From positions 1-22,390 of the forward strand of contig CAXNAA020000338.1 of assembly GCA_964200075.2 (NCBI GenBank): a stretch of DNA of 22,390 bases, written 5' to 3'. Under the pieces are notes generated by a model, which was not told the DNA's origin, made no database searches, and saw only the letters and a list, made by a program, of their open reading frames with translations. This document shows, in pieces, positions 1-10,014 of this stretch. The stretch is from Sphacelaria rigidula. Lineage: Eukaryota; Phaeophyceae; Sphacelariales. Numbering within the stretch: position 1 is the stretch's first letter; every line of letters starts with the position of its first letter. The translations under genes and the position numbers were made by a program.

Positions 1-378
1 CCAACATTCTGGCGCTCATTACTTTCCTTCCGTAGCTCATTACGTTTCTTCCATACATTACTCAAAAACCTCCACTGGGCAGCGGGGGTCGGGGAACTGT
101 GACAATGGACGTACGTTTGAAACCTTCAGGTCGATGTACAGCTTCGCACCAAGGATTCATCTGATCCCACTCCAACAGCACGCAAAAAGTCCATCTGTAA
201 CTACCTTGACCTGAGTAAACTACCTGCATAATCGGAATACCCCAAGAAGCACCCTGTTTAGACGAAATGTTTCACGAGTCCAACCACCACGACTAAGAAC
301 CCTAGGCTCGTAGTCGTTCAATCACACGTCGCCGTTTTTCGCGGATAGTTGTAGGAACGACTCTTTGCCGTCATAGTG

Positions 379-500
379 TTCCGAATGTAGTCGTAGACGT
401 TTATTTTCAGTCGTTGCACTTTCCGAAGCTGATCGTAGGGCTCGACACTCGGTCGTCGCATTCCGAATTAAGTCGTACGAGTCCTCAATCACGACTAAAT
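379..500. repeat. Three diverged ~41-bp tandem units
   Basis: The string TTCCGAA recurs at 379, 421 and 461, each time followed at similar distances by a TCGTA-like block and then a TCGT/GCA or ACGAC block. Period is 40-42 bp and divergence is strong. It lies in the OMPDC intron downstream of the 893-790 exon. The rest of 1-789 holds no further recognisable feature. Confidence 0.35.
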
Positions 501-789
501 AATCGCCGAAGGTGTGAAATATTTTGCGGCATTGTCAGCCGAAAGATTTTATTGAAACGAGCCGGTGGCGCTGAAGGGGTCAAGTACCGGTACTGATAGG
601 CTAGCATGAAAAGAAAAAACGCTTGCTCGCTAAACAAAAAGAAAACGTGTTGGAGAACAGTAAATGGGGAGATTCTAAACCAGGAAACGGAACTTAATTC
701 TTCATTCGTAGGTTTATGTAAAAAAACTATTTATTTCGTCAAACTAAAACACAGCACACGTACCACATACAATGATTTACACGGCTCAC

Positions 790-893
790 CCGGCGCCAAA
801 ATCCACAGACCGGGCGCTGCAGCCCTTGCCCTCGACAAAGCGTCTGTGTCCGTTGCTCCAACCACCAAGCCTACGTTGTTAGACCCGTTCCAG
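790..893 (-). CDS. UMPS: OMP decarboxylase, fourth exon seen (GLVVGATD segment)
   Basis: This 104-nt exon starts after a GTGCAG acceptor and ends GCGCCGG before a GTGAGC donor (phase 2 in, phase 1 out). It encodes WNGSNNVGLVVGATDTDALS and then a helix ending GLWILAP. In OMPDC the VGLVVGAT strand and the WILAPG strand carry the phosphate-binding end of the barrel, and the next residues should be the GVGAQGGD loop. I found no sequence coding for that loop in 1-789, so the next exon is outside the window. The acceptor is preceded by a (GGAAG)-type purine repeat on the plus strand, which reads as an extended polypyrimidine tract on the coding strand. Confidence 0.9.
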
Positions 894-904
894 CTGCACC
901 AAAA

Positions 905-945
905 GTGAAGGAAAGGGAAGGGAAGGGAAGGGAAGGGAAAGGGGA
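905..945. repeat. GGGAA/GGAAG purine microsatellite, polypyrimidine tract of an intron
   Basis: The plus strand carries several tandem GGGAA-type units with almost pure purine content, ending about 12 bases before the acceptor of the 893-790 exon. On the coding (minus) strand this is a long CT-rich tract in exactly the position of a 3' splice-site polypyrimidine tract, so a simple repeat may be serving as a splicing signal. Confidence 0.7.
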
Positions 946-1351
946 GGAATATCAGGAAAAATAACGGTGCGCGCAACAGAAGAAAACAAAAACGCCAGGA
1001 ACAGGGAAACTAAAGTAAAAACAAATAATGTATTGAAATGATGGAAATGCACACACGACTTCCAGTGCCGTCGAGGCCACGTGAAGACCACTTCTGCCCT
1101 TAAAGGCAGTAGCCCTAGAGTTTTGGTCATGTATCTGGGGTTGACAACATGACTACTTGATTTTAGACTCGAGAAAGTTCTGAGAAAATTCATGGTTTGG
1201 GACAAGTGAGCAGTAGACCTGGCTCGTCTAGAACGCATTTTTGTCAAAATCGGCGCCTGCGGGGTCGATTTCAGGTCTGCCAACGCAGACTTTGCCTGTA
1301 GGGGAGCCTATGCACCCCCACTTGCCCGAGGGTCTCGTACGTCTTGGGTCG

Positions 1352-1387
1352 GGGTTAGGGTTAGGGTTAGGGTTAGGGTTAGCGTTA
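1352..1387 (+). repeat. Interstitial telomere repeat (TTAGGG)n
   Basis: Five perfect GGGTTA units at 1352-1381 are followed by one GCGTTA variant. The tract lies in the 2-kb OMPDC intron (2953-894), not at a sequence end. TTAGGG is the telomere type reported for several stramenopile algae. Such short internal tracts usually come from double-strand-break repair or old telomere fusion. It also creates short open frames of (NP)n or (GL)n that should not be read as genes. Confidence 0.9.
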
Positions 1388-2177
1388 TTTTTAGTTTGTT
1401 CGATTAAATCACCCATAGAGAAACGACCCAAACTCTAGGTCACCTCCTCAAAAGACGGGGTCATGGGTATAGTCACGTGCAGACAACGGAAATGGGCCAC
1501 TGTAGCAGCGACGCGGCTGCGTATTTTTGTCTACTCCTTGTGCGCAAAGGATGTGATGGTCCACGAGCGAGGAGAGCTGCCGTTGTGACAGCTACATGCG
1601 TTCACCGTAGGAGCTGAAGGAAACCGAAGCGCGAGATGAAGCAACGCCACGAAACACAACAACGCAAAATTACAGTGAATCCGAAGCCCCAAGGCCAACC
1701 TCGAACACAGCGAAGGGACTCAAGGAGCACGTCCACCTTCTTGGGACGCGCAAGACGATGGGGGGGGGAAAGCCCACATGGGCAGGGTGGATAATGCATT
1801 GGGTCAAACTGGGGAACACAAACAAGGGGGTCTTCGTGGGTGAGAGCCCCACACCAGCTCGGGCACCGCACAGGCCCGGGGAGCGTGTCCTGTCCCACGT
1901 CAACACCGCAAAGCGGAATACCAGAACTTGGTGTACGTGCCTGAGCAATCAAGGTCAGCACTGGCTGAAAAAATTGACTTAGCTGACTCCTCTTACAGAA
2001 GCAGCAAAAAAAAAGAGTCGATGAGTCAAGAGTAACGTTCGCAGCCCGGGACATTCATCGTCCTTCTGGATAAGGTATTTTATTTTATTTTCCCCTCCTC
2101 AAAAAATAATAAAATATGCAAAAGTCTCTATTTATTCGGCAAGTTGAGCAACCTAGTTTTCTACTCTCGCGTGCAAA

Positions 2178-2720
2178 ATGCGAAACATCGCGTCGTTTAG
2201 AGCAGTCCTTACAGGAGACACTCAACGATCAGATTCACCTTCGCGGCACCCGCAAAAACAGCGAAGTTTACGCGGCCAACTCGGCGACGAGCTCCATGGT
2301 TGCAAAATGGTTGTTCTCAGTATGAGCGACTTTACTCGGGCCTTCAAGAGTGCTCACGGTCGCAATCCCTCGCCAAGCGAGCGCAGCTCGCGGTTTACTC
2401 AAATCGTCGACACAGCGCACACTTTGCCTAGGACATCGGGTATCCCCCCTTGCCCGACGATACTCAGCCCGCCTGGTGTTTGTGTTTCACTCAGCGCTAG
2501 CGTCATGGTTTTAGAACACAACGTGTTCAACCATCGATTCTTATCGTCGTACTCGCGAAAACCCGCTCCCGCAAAAATCAAAGGCCGATTCCCGATTTCG
2601 AAGCGACAGCACTTCCCCAGCAAGTGTTTCCAACTTGTGTTCATCTTGCTTACGGGTACGTCCATCATGTATGTGACCACGGCTGGGTACCTGGGGAATC
2701 AGATAAAGGTTGAAAATTAA
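2178..2720 (+). CDS. Unrecognised 180-codon open frame inside an OMPDC intron
   Basis: A plus-strand open frame of 180 codons lies antisense within the intron 2953-894. It has mixed composition, with no signal peptide, membrane segment or motif I can name. Two minus-strand frames of about 93 codons overlap it and look no less protein-like. There is no recognisable promoter or family match, so I treat it as a possible relic of an inserted element or a chance frame. Confidence 0.12.
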   Translation: MRNIASFRAVLTGDTQRSDSPSRHPQKQRSLRGQLGDELHGCKMVVLSMSDFTRAFKSAHGRNPSPSERSSRFTQIVDTAHTLPRTSGIPPCPTILSPPGVCVSLSASVMVLEHNVFNHRFLSSYSRKPAPAKIKGRFPISKRQHFPSKCFQLVFILLTGTSIMYVTTAGYLGNQIKVEN

Positions 2721-2953
2721 TCGATCAACCACCGTGAGAACAGTTACTGTACCTATAACCTCACAAATGGTCGACCCTCTCCTTGAAGTACGAACTTCTC
2801 GTGTGACGCGACTGGAAATCAATAGACAGGGTAGAAATTCTTCTTGAGATACGTTTCCGAGAATCTAGTTGGCCTGGGAAGACACAAATTGTGACGAATA
2901 CCATGCATTTAGTTACATGCATACCTACTGCACAGCACTTTTCGAAAAAATAC

Positions 2954-3045
2954 CTTTCACACAAGCGTGCCACCTCTTCGAAAAACGCCTTCCCAGAGGT
3001 TCCAACGGGAAGTGTCTGCAGCTCGTTCGAGCTGGGATTTGAAGT
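2954..3045 (-). CDS. UMPS: OMP decarboxylase, third exon seen (TSNPSS segment)
   Basis: This 92-nt exon sits between an ATGCAG acceptor, preceded by a long pyrimidine-rich stretch, and a GAAAG|GTATTT donor. It encodes TSNPSSNELQTLPVG and then GKAFFEEVARLCE. The TSNPGS-type loop directly following GVFVLC is a hallmark of long-form OMPDC, and the helix after it matches the usual 'YE-VA--' segment. It starts in phase 0 and leaves two bases (AG), completed by the C that opens the next exon to give Ser. The intron upstream of it is 6.2 kb, nine times longer than the first intron. Confidence 0.9.
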
Positions 3046-3951
3046 CTGCATTCGCACAAGAGAAGAAATGGATAAAAAAGGAAGAAGGAAAGCATGCACG
3101 GGGTCAATTACATACGAAAATGCACACATATAAATAACGAGATAAATGAAGACACATACACACGCATACACGGGAAGAGCATCAACGGGGTGTAGGAGCA
3201 CTGCCCAAACACTCGATAGCGAGTCGTCGGGTAGACAACGGGGGAAATGGGGTCTGTTTACTTGAGACTACGCACTCGTCCCGAGGAAGATGAGGCGTAA
3301 AAACTACAAGAAAAAAGAGAGAAAAAAAACGCGCGGACAAAGCGCAATTTTCCGGTTACCGAGGACTGGGTGCAAACATTTTTCCCCGGCACGGAAGTTC
3401 ACGGGAGGTACGTGTACTACGTCTCATGGAGTGGGAGCTGGGGAGGTCTTGCTGAGAGTCAAGGCAGGAACGAAAATTGGACTGACCAAGGGGGAGGCGA
3501 ACGTCACCAAACACCAGTAAAGGGCACAGTAATCACCCGGGCAAGGGGTGGACAATGACATTGACATGTCGGTTGAAGAATGCAGAATCAAAGGTTCTGT
3601 TGCGTAGCTTCCATCCATGGCAAATCAGCCTTCCCTTAATCCTTCTCTCGAGGGATTTTTTTCCCCACTCCTGGTGTTTCCACCAGCATCCGCCATACAC
3701 CCGCACCAACGCTTACACCAATCGCCAACCCCGGAACAGCGAGCTATGGTGCGGCGGCAGAAAATCCGGCCCTTCCTCTAACCATGGGTCGTGAATATCT
3801 TCCATCCGAAACTCGCCCACTAAGGGCCGCCCGGGTACCACTCGTGGTGCATCCCATTTTTGCACGCGCGACCCTATCTACCGCCCGCTCGGCCCGCGGC
3901 ATGCGCAGCTTCCAATAACAGTGCTCCCGCCACGGATAAGCTCTCCCTCCG

Positions 3952-4009
3952 CTGGGGGGGTGGGGGGGCGGGGGGTGGGAGGGGGAAGAGGGGGGGGGGG
4001 GGGGGGGAG
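3952..4009. repeat. Poly-G / G-rich tract
   Basis: A nearly uninterrupted run of G with a few T, C and A interruptions, including a final block of about 18 G. It can form G-quadruplex structures on the plus strand and is a likely site of sequencing or assembly error. Open frames that cross it (poly-Gly on plus, poly-Pro on minus) are artefacts of the repeat. Confidence 0.9.
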
Positions 4010-4045
4010 CGGAAGCCAGGGCGACTTCTGATGGATGGCCGCATA

Positions 4046-4762
4046 ATGCGGAAACTCGGGACGGCATTTTTGCTTGTAATAGCTACTGAGTGGACAACGG
4101 GTTCTTGTCATATAGTGAACCACTCTCTTGACTGTATCGTAAGTTGGGAAAGAAGCTCCGGTTCGTTTGATTTTGGAAGATTGACAAAATGGGATATACC
4201 CCGGGGATTCGGGGGGCAAGTGAGGGTAGTACACTGTTCGGGGCGAGTCGCACGCCGGGTGGGAACCTCTGAAACACCTTCCAGCACTTTCGTCTCACGC
4301 ACAAGGTGCTTGGGAAATACACTCAACTATTGGTTTTTTGGCATATGGCGACAGGGTCAAATTGGGTGTGGAAAGAGTGAGTTTGTTAGAGCACTCCCAT
4401 TTTGTCAACAAATTCGCGGGGGACATACCTCGTGTCAGCTGAAAAATTATGTAATACCCTCATTGTTTTCTCGTACATCCCCCAATTGTGTTCGTGTGTA
4501 TACCCCCTTTTCATTCGGGGAGCCTTGTGCGGACTACGCAGAGGACACCCCAAACAACCCCGAACGTGAAACATTTTGCTCATCTCCACTTCCCGAAAAG
4601 GTCGAAAGCCCACCGACCAAGAAACCGTGGTCTACTACCGCTGGTTGCCCCGCGGACCCCACAGATCCGACCGCGTGTGAAGGGTGCGAATGGTTCAGAA
4701 GAGTTTGCAGCTCCCCCGAATCTCCGTTCACCCCTTCACCGCCGGGGGTGTCTATCTGTTGA
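4046..4762 (+). CDS. Hypothetical Cys-rich open frame with signal-peptide-like start
   Basis: The open frame is longer upstream (from 3860), but that part only translates the poly-G tract. An internal ATG at 4046 gives 238 codons beginning MRKLGTAFLLVIATEW, a short basic then hydrophobic start like a weak signal peptide. Fifteen cysteines are spread through the rest and the tail is Pro/Ser/Thr-rich. I recognise no domain. It lies antisense inside the OMPDC intron, and its 3' part overlaps a minus-strand frame (4842-4534) that looks at least as protein-like. A small secreted protein, an exon of another gene or chance are all possible. Confidence 0.2.
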   Translation: MRKLGTAFLLVIATEWTTGSCHIVNHSLDCIVSWERSSGSFDFGRLTKWDIPRGFGGQVRVVHCSGRVARRVGTSETPSSTFVSRTRCLGNTLNYWFFGIWRQGQIGCGKSEFVRALPFCQQIRGGHTSCQLKNYVIPSLFSRTSPNCVRVYTPFSFGEPCADYAEDTPNNPERETFCSSPLPEKVESPPTKKPWSTTAGCPADPTDPTACEGCEWFRRVCSSPESPFTPSPPGVSIC

Positions 4763-5210
4763 ATCGGTATCCCTTGAAGTCCCTGTTCAAGTGAAGCATG
4801 GTGCCGAATAAACACCTTGTCCATTTGTTCTACTACCTCCATTTTGTCCTTCTATTTTTTCACAGGTGGATTGTCATCAATATCAACGATTACGGGCTGC
4901 CGCTTTTTATTGAGTAGGGACGAGCGTTTTGGAGGCGCCGTGGCACATAGGTCACAGTGCAGAGCCATGCGTCTCACGGGGGACGCAATATGTACATAAT
5001 CCATCTTGCCAACGGATGTGACGCATATTCTGGAACGGATATCCCCACCGTAGCTCGTGATTCAGGGCACAGCCGACATTCATCACAGGCTACATGAAAT
5101 ACCGTGTCTGCCCGAAAGCTCCCGTCGGACCATGGGCAGAAGTTCTGTCCGATTCCTCTGCCGCACAGTACGATGTCGTGGGTATCCATCATATTTCCAC
5201 GACCGCCCAC
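4534..5210 (-). pseudogene. Disrupted minus-strand reading frames with a VLCGRG-like motif
   Basis: Three minus-strand frames follow one another. The first (5210-4974) carries DIVLCGRG, then N at +4, CP, and FR (5177-5112), followed by a CDEC--C cysteine cluster. The second (about 5003-4851) includes MALHCDLC and an acidic VIVDIDDNPP stretch. The third (4842-4534) begins MEVVEQMDKVFIRHH. The first motif resembles the VLCGRG-N-HPGN-FR core of a domain family common in diatoms and other heterokonts (DUF6824-like), but the HPGN part is not conserved. Stops and frame changes separate the parts, so this is either a decayed copy or exons whose introns I cannot place. Confidence 0.3.
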
Positions 5211-5582
5211 TACCCTCGCCGCAGTGGTGTGGTCGGAAGAGGGTAAGCCTATTTATCACTCAGATGCTCTACGGGCCAATTTTTTCAATTTCGTAACTAC
5301 TAATTCTGTAGTAGCGCCGGTCGAAGCAGCATTTCACCGTAAGAGGTTGGAATGATCGTTCCGCCATGAACAGTCCATTACCGATGGGATATGTGTAGAT
5401 GGGGGGGCTTCTCCGAGGATAGTTCGACTGCTGATCATATTTGCCGTGCAGTCCTGTATGGTTGCACATATGAATATCTAGCGGCGCACTCAAAGTGCAC
5501 CCAAGGAATTTCCGGTGCATCCGTAAAGAAGGCTTGTCTGGGTGGGCTGGTATCATAGGATTAACAAGTGTCACTGCGTCAT

Positions 5583-5656
5583 GCCCCCGTGATGAAACTG
5601 ATGCACTTGCAGCAGGTTAGGGCGGAAGGTTGATGGTTCGAATGCCGGCAGGGGCG
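5583..5656 (+). ncRNA. tRNA-like / tRNA-derived sequence with T-run terminator
   Basis: A 74-base stretch has tRNA-like ends: GCCCCCG at the 5' side pairs in six of seven positions with CAGGGGC at the 3' side. An A-box-like TGATGAAACTG matches ten of eleven consensus positions and a B-box-like GGTTCGAATGCC lies at tRNA spacing. A run of seven T begins immediately after it, as expected for a Pol III terminator. The anticodon and T stems do not pair and position 33 is not T, so it is not a working tRNA. A tRNA pseudogene or the head of a SINE fits better. Confidence 0.4.
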
Positions 5657-6497
5657 TTTTTTTCTGCAAAATATCCCACTCTTCCATCACTATAATATAC
5701 GTGAGTACGTGAGTGGGTAATATAAATGGACAAGTTGCGACACTGTACAATAGTGCGAATCTAATCCGTAATAATCAACTGCCAGGAAGTACAGGGGCGT
5801 GTACCCATGATCTCGCATGCCTTAGTTACACGATCATCGCATAGTACACCCGTTACTAGTACACCGGTACAAGGCAGTACAGAGGGAGAGATGTTTATGG
5901 GCTCGTCTCGAGTAGGGCGGGAAGGGGGTTGAAAGCACGACGAGAAAAAGTAAATTGCATGCTATGCGCGATAAGTAGGGTTATGACATCATGTGTCGGA
6001 AAGCAAACCCATGACGGCGGCGCAGCACCATCTACTACAACGTTGTGCGGGGGAGATAAAAACTCCTGACGGGATGCCATTGAACCTGTACTTCTGCCTC
6101 ATCGAGTCTTCGCGGTAGGTATCTACGTTCCCGTCAGTCAATCAAGTGAGACTTAGAACAAACGATATCGATACGTAGCCCGTACGATGTTGCTCGCTCT
6201 CCTCAGATTTGATCGGGTATGACTGATATGTCTACGGGATCGGAACTATATATTTCCAATAGCAATAAGGCCTGTTTGATGAGAGAACGTTGGGAGCAAT
6301 CTGAGAGATCATGCACCAACCAAAATCAATCATATATTTCTGTACAAAGTGACGAGTCGGAACTGTGTCGCGGCCAAACCGTATGCTTTCATAATCTCCC
6401 TGTCGACACGTTGGCTCTCCACGCACACAAAGAGAGAACGCGTATCTGCAGCAATCGTCGCCGCATGCTCTTCGTTAGTAACACTGTTGATGATAAG

Positions 6498-6533
<36 letters not shown>
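6498..6533 (+). repeat. CAG/CAA trinucleotide microsatellite
   Basis: Twelve CAG or CAA triplets in a row. A plus-strand frame (6219-6566) would read it as polyglutamine and a minus-strand frame as polyleucine. Neither surrounding frame has recognisable homology, so I report only the repeat. Confidence 0.9.
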
Positions 6534-6534
<1 letters not shown>

Positions 6535-9017
6535 CCAGACTGCTTGGAGTGGAGAGCGACCGATGATAGAACTGACTGTATGTCTTCCCGTCAGATGTAA
6601 ATAGGAGCCTCAGTGTAGAATGCTGTTGCATCGATGTAAAAATATTTTTTCGTGTAAATATCCCGTATCCCTTTCACGGTACTCGGACATTGGCGTCAAA
6701 AGTCCGAAAGAAACCACGACTTGACATGTCTACATCCACGACTCCTACCCCCGTCTTGATTTGCTCCCCACTCATTTCTAGGTGCTCTCTCTTTGTCGGA
6801 CGCATCTCAGCTGTTGAGGGGATGGCGTACCTCAGGTGGGGAGCAACAGGGGTGTGTGGCAAAATACCGAATCAACCCCCAAACGCACGGTGCAACTTGA
6901 ACACTTACTGTTCCGACGGCCAACGTTGAGTAAAAACGGAAGCGGTGTGAAGCGGTGTCAGGTGCGGCCGGCTTATTTGAACGGGCATTCATTCCAAGAA
7001 CCGACTGAAAACCCGAGATTTTCGGTGCTTGGCCTGAATGAGCGAACGCGTCTGGCGGTAAGAAGTGTGAGTCGGTGGTGCTTTTCAGAAACCCAAGGCT
7101 TTGGACAGCGTTGTTTGGGTTGGTGATACACAAGGCACAACCTGCAATTCTCGAAGAATACAAGCCTGCGGCAAGGATAGTTAATGTGGCACGCGGTAAA
7201 ATGTTTACAGACCGGATGATACGACGACAAGTCGATATTTCGAAGATCGGACACGGCCGATCCGGTCGGTACAGGAACACGCATGACTACACGAGTTTAC
7301 ATGATCGATTGCCAAATCAAATCCAACACGCCGGTCGTTGAACCGGACGAAAGCCTCACATGGCCATCGCTGGATCGAACAGCTGAAGTGCAAGTCTCAC
7401 ATACTTGTGTTTGAACCGGTTCAGGTGCATGGACACCTGTAGCATCGGCCAGGTGAAAGGCTCCCAAACTCTCGCTTAGCACCACGCCAAGAGCATTGAG
7501 CTCTGGGCTTCAAACTGTTCGGCGGAAACAGAAATGGAGCTCTCAAGCATGCAACGAGAAATTCTGGTCAAAACAGAGCACAAAGCTGCAGCTCTCCAAA
7601 TTCGGAGCAGTTAGTTCCCGAGAAACTCGTGACCATTGCACTCACAGCACGCAGAACCAACCACCTAGTTCCGGGCATACTACAAACACGCGATGATTGT
7701 CCCGTCCAAAAGTGCACCTCAGTCGACGCCTCCAGGCAGGCGGTATACGTGCTCGATGCAATCAAAGGAACGAACCGATAATAAACACAGGCAAGAACCA
7801 AGCGCCCAACACCCTGTGGTATCCCTCCGGATGCACAAAGCTTACGTCAACTACTGCCTGAATGTTTTATGAACCATTATCGCAGAGTTTTGGCCGAAAA
7901 AGAGCAAAGTGGAGGTTGTGGAGGGCATTCTTGTGACGCCTACCTGGGTATCTTGCTCCTTTTCCCAAGATGCCAGAACCGAGCCGATACTTGGTGTGAT
8001 TACAGCAAAACAACATATCATCCGGTAGAATAATCTTCTTGATAGTTGTCGAGACGATTGATTTCGGCCGTACTTTATGTGGAGCCCGTTCAAGTAAAAT
8101 TCTGGTTACAGAAAACCTGGAAAAACTTAAGAAATCGAAGAAACTCACGAAAGGCATTACGAGAGAAAATGCTGCGCGTCAGGTGTGCTCTTGAGGGACC
8201 GTTACGGGACGAAACAGAAGAATTCTCAGCACTATTCTGGGCAACCGAGACTAAACCGCAAAGCGGCTCTCTTCTGTTGTCCGCCTCATCACCATGCCTG
8301 TACAGGGTCAGTACCGCACAACCATATACAACGGTTGGAACATGCTCTCAGGTGTGCCAGCATCGCCAGGAATGTACGAGGACTTTCCGAACAAGTCTTG
8401 GAGCACGCTGTTCAGCCATTATGCAGCAGCAGCGATAACCAGCGTACACGACCAGGAATGCAGAAAACTGGTGGAACGGAAAACGGCGAAGATGCGCCTT
8501 TGACATGGCTAACTATACGGGGGACCCTCGCACACGAAAATCCATACATGTCATGCCCATACTTCCCGCGGTTCGTACACCCCATCTTCATCCAATTAGT
8601 GATTTTATGATCCAGCTTATCTCGGTTCTTACACCCCATGTTTTTGCGAGTACACGTGCTGCATCACAACATTGTGACCCCATTTTTTGCGTTGTCAAAA
8701 CAAATCCGTCATGTTGAGAGGTTCCCGCGGTCACAGGGGTGAAACCTTTCACCACCGCGTATGTCCCTCAGTTGAATCAGCATAAAGCTCACTTGGAAAT
8801 GACGATCAGGTTCAGGGTATCTATCCAAAAGCTCCTGAAGGATCGAAATGCGGCGTTTTCGGCCTGATAGCTTACTACTTCTCGTGAATCAACGACACAT
8901 CTACGTGGTCACCTGTGATGCACATTCCCGCAACAAAGGAATGGTGGGGATGACGGTGCCTCACTACCCCTCCCCCTCTTCCCCCCCGATGTTTCCCTTG
9001 CACTTTGGATCAAGGCG

Positions 9018-9101
9018 TACGAACAATGTCGGAAAAGTAGGGACAAATCCGACTCTCGGGTCCTACGTGCAATGTCGGCAAAACGGAGATAAGTCTGACT
9101 G
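9018..9101 (+). repeat. 46-bp imperfect direct duplication
   Basis: Two consecutive units start TACGAACAATGTCGG and TACGTGCAATGTCGG and both end in a GACT-containing block. The first about 38 bases agree at roughly three quarters of positions. It lies in the 6.2-kb OMPDC intron, shortly downstream of the 9355-9254 exon. Confidence 0.5.
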
Positions 9102-9253
9102 GAAGTAAACGCTTCATTCCAGGACCATGAGAAAACATTTTACCGGAGTGAGCTGTGCCATCCACGTCGGGAAATGAGCCCACATATCAAACGAGCCGTC
9201 CTCATCTCATGACCAACACTCGGACTCCGTCGTGCGTGTGGGCGGCACTGTAC

Positions 9254-9355
9254 CTTGCAGAGAACGAAGACACCTTTGGCGGGGTCTGTGATGAAGGGTT
9301 TCACCGTATCAACGCCCATGTAGGCATTCAGCGTTACGGCGTGCGCACCGACCTC
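9254..9355 (-). CDS. UMPS: OMP decarboxylase, second exon seen (VTLNAYMG segment)
   Basis: This 102-nt exon (34 codons) lies between a CCACAG acceptor and an AAG|GTACAG donor, phase 0 at both ends. It begins EVGAHAVTLNAYMGVDTVKP and ends KGVFVLCK. In long-form OMPDC this is the strand and loop directly after the catalytic DxKxxD helix (family pattern: GADAVTVNPYMG, then a GVFVLC strand). It joins the preceding exon without a frame change or extra residues. The open frame runs past the splice sites on both sides, but the flanking residues do not resemble the family, which supports the chosen borders. Confidence 0.9.
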
Positions 9356-10014
9356 CTGTGGCATTGCGGCGGCAAAATAAGCGGCGGACGAACGATGAAT
9401 GAGAAACATTGGGGTTTTATTGCGCACTCATCTTTGAAATGCACCACACTTTTCCAGCGACAACCTCAAAAAAAAAACGCCGTGGGCGGCCCTTTATCAC
9501 ACGCATTGTTTTTTCTTTGCAAATTTGGAAATTAGAATCATGTTCCAAGGACGATACTTTTAGACCATTATCATCATTGCAGAATATCCACAATAAGTGT
9601 TGTCGATGGGATTTGGGGGACACAAGAACGCCAGGAGAATGCTCTCCACAACACCAATGTTTGACATGGCACCTCCAAAAGTTGACCCACAGGAAATTGG
9701 ACAGTCTCAAGGCAGATAGTCATTATCTCTCACAAGCTCATTCTCGCACCCCTCCCGTTCCCAGGGCGTTTTCGTCAAACTCCACCATATCAACGATAAC
9801 ATAGCAGCAGATCTTTCTGAGGTGGTGGGGTCCAAAAGAGATTGATGCCAATTGTTCGCCTAGGATCTACAGTTTCCCGCCGCGTCCACCCGTGCTATAC
9901 CGACAGATGTGTGATAGGGCGGCCAGATAATATTTGGTCAACTACTGAGTTTGTATATGCAGCAATAGGCGGAAGGCGCCGATAACTAATGGCAGCCGGA
10001 CTGGACCGACTAAC

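Larger units (their letters stand above)
3046..9253 (-). other. 6.2-kb OMPDC intron packed with debris
   Basis: The borders are GTACAG (donor side, 9253) and ATGCAG (acceptor side, 3046), set by matching phases of the flanking exons. It holds a poly-G tract (3952-4009), a Cys-rich plus-strand frame (4046-4762), disrupted minus-strand frames (about 5574-4534) with a VLCGRG-like motif, a tRNA-like sequence (5583-5656), a CAG/CAA microsatellite (6498-6533) and a 46-bp direct duplication (9018-9101). I recognise nothing in 3060-3860 or in 5660-6490. From 6540 to 9000 there are only short open frames on both strands without a family I can support, including a protein-like 69-codon plus frame at 8294-8503. 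Confidence 0.8.

Noticed and set aside
6973-7485. Minus-strand VCETCTSAV...GVLDL, resembling a copia GAG-pre-integrase segment
   Set aside because: The expected His residues and the following integrase D-D-E motifs are absent, and several frames are equally open. The similarity is too short to call.
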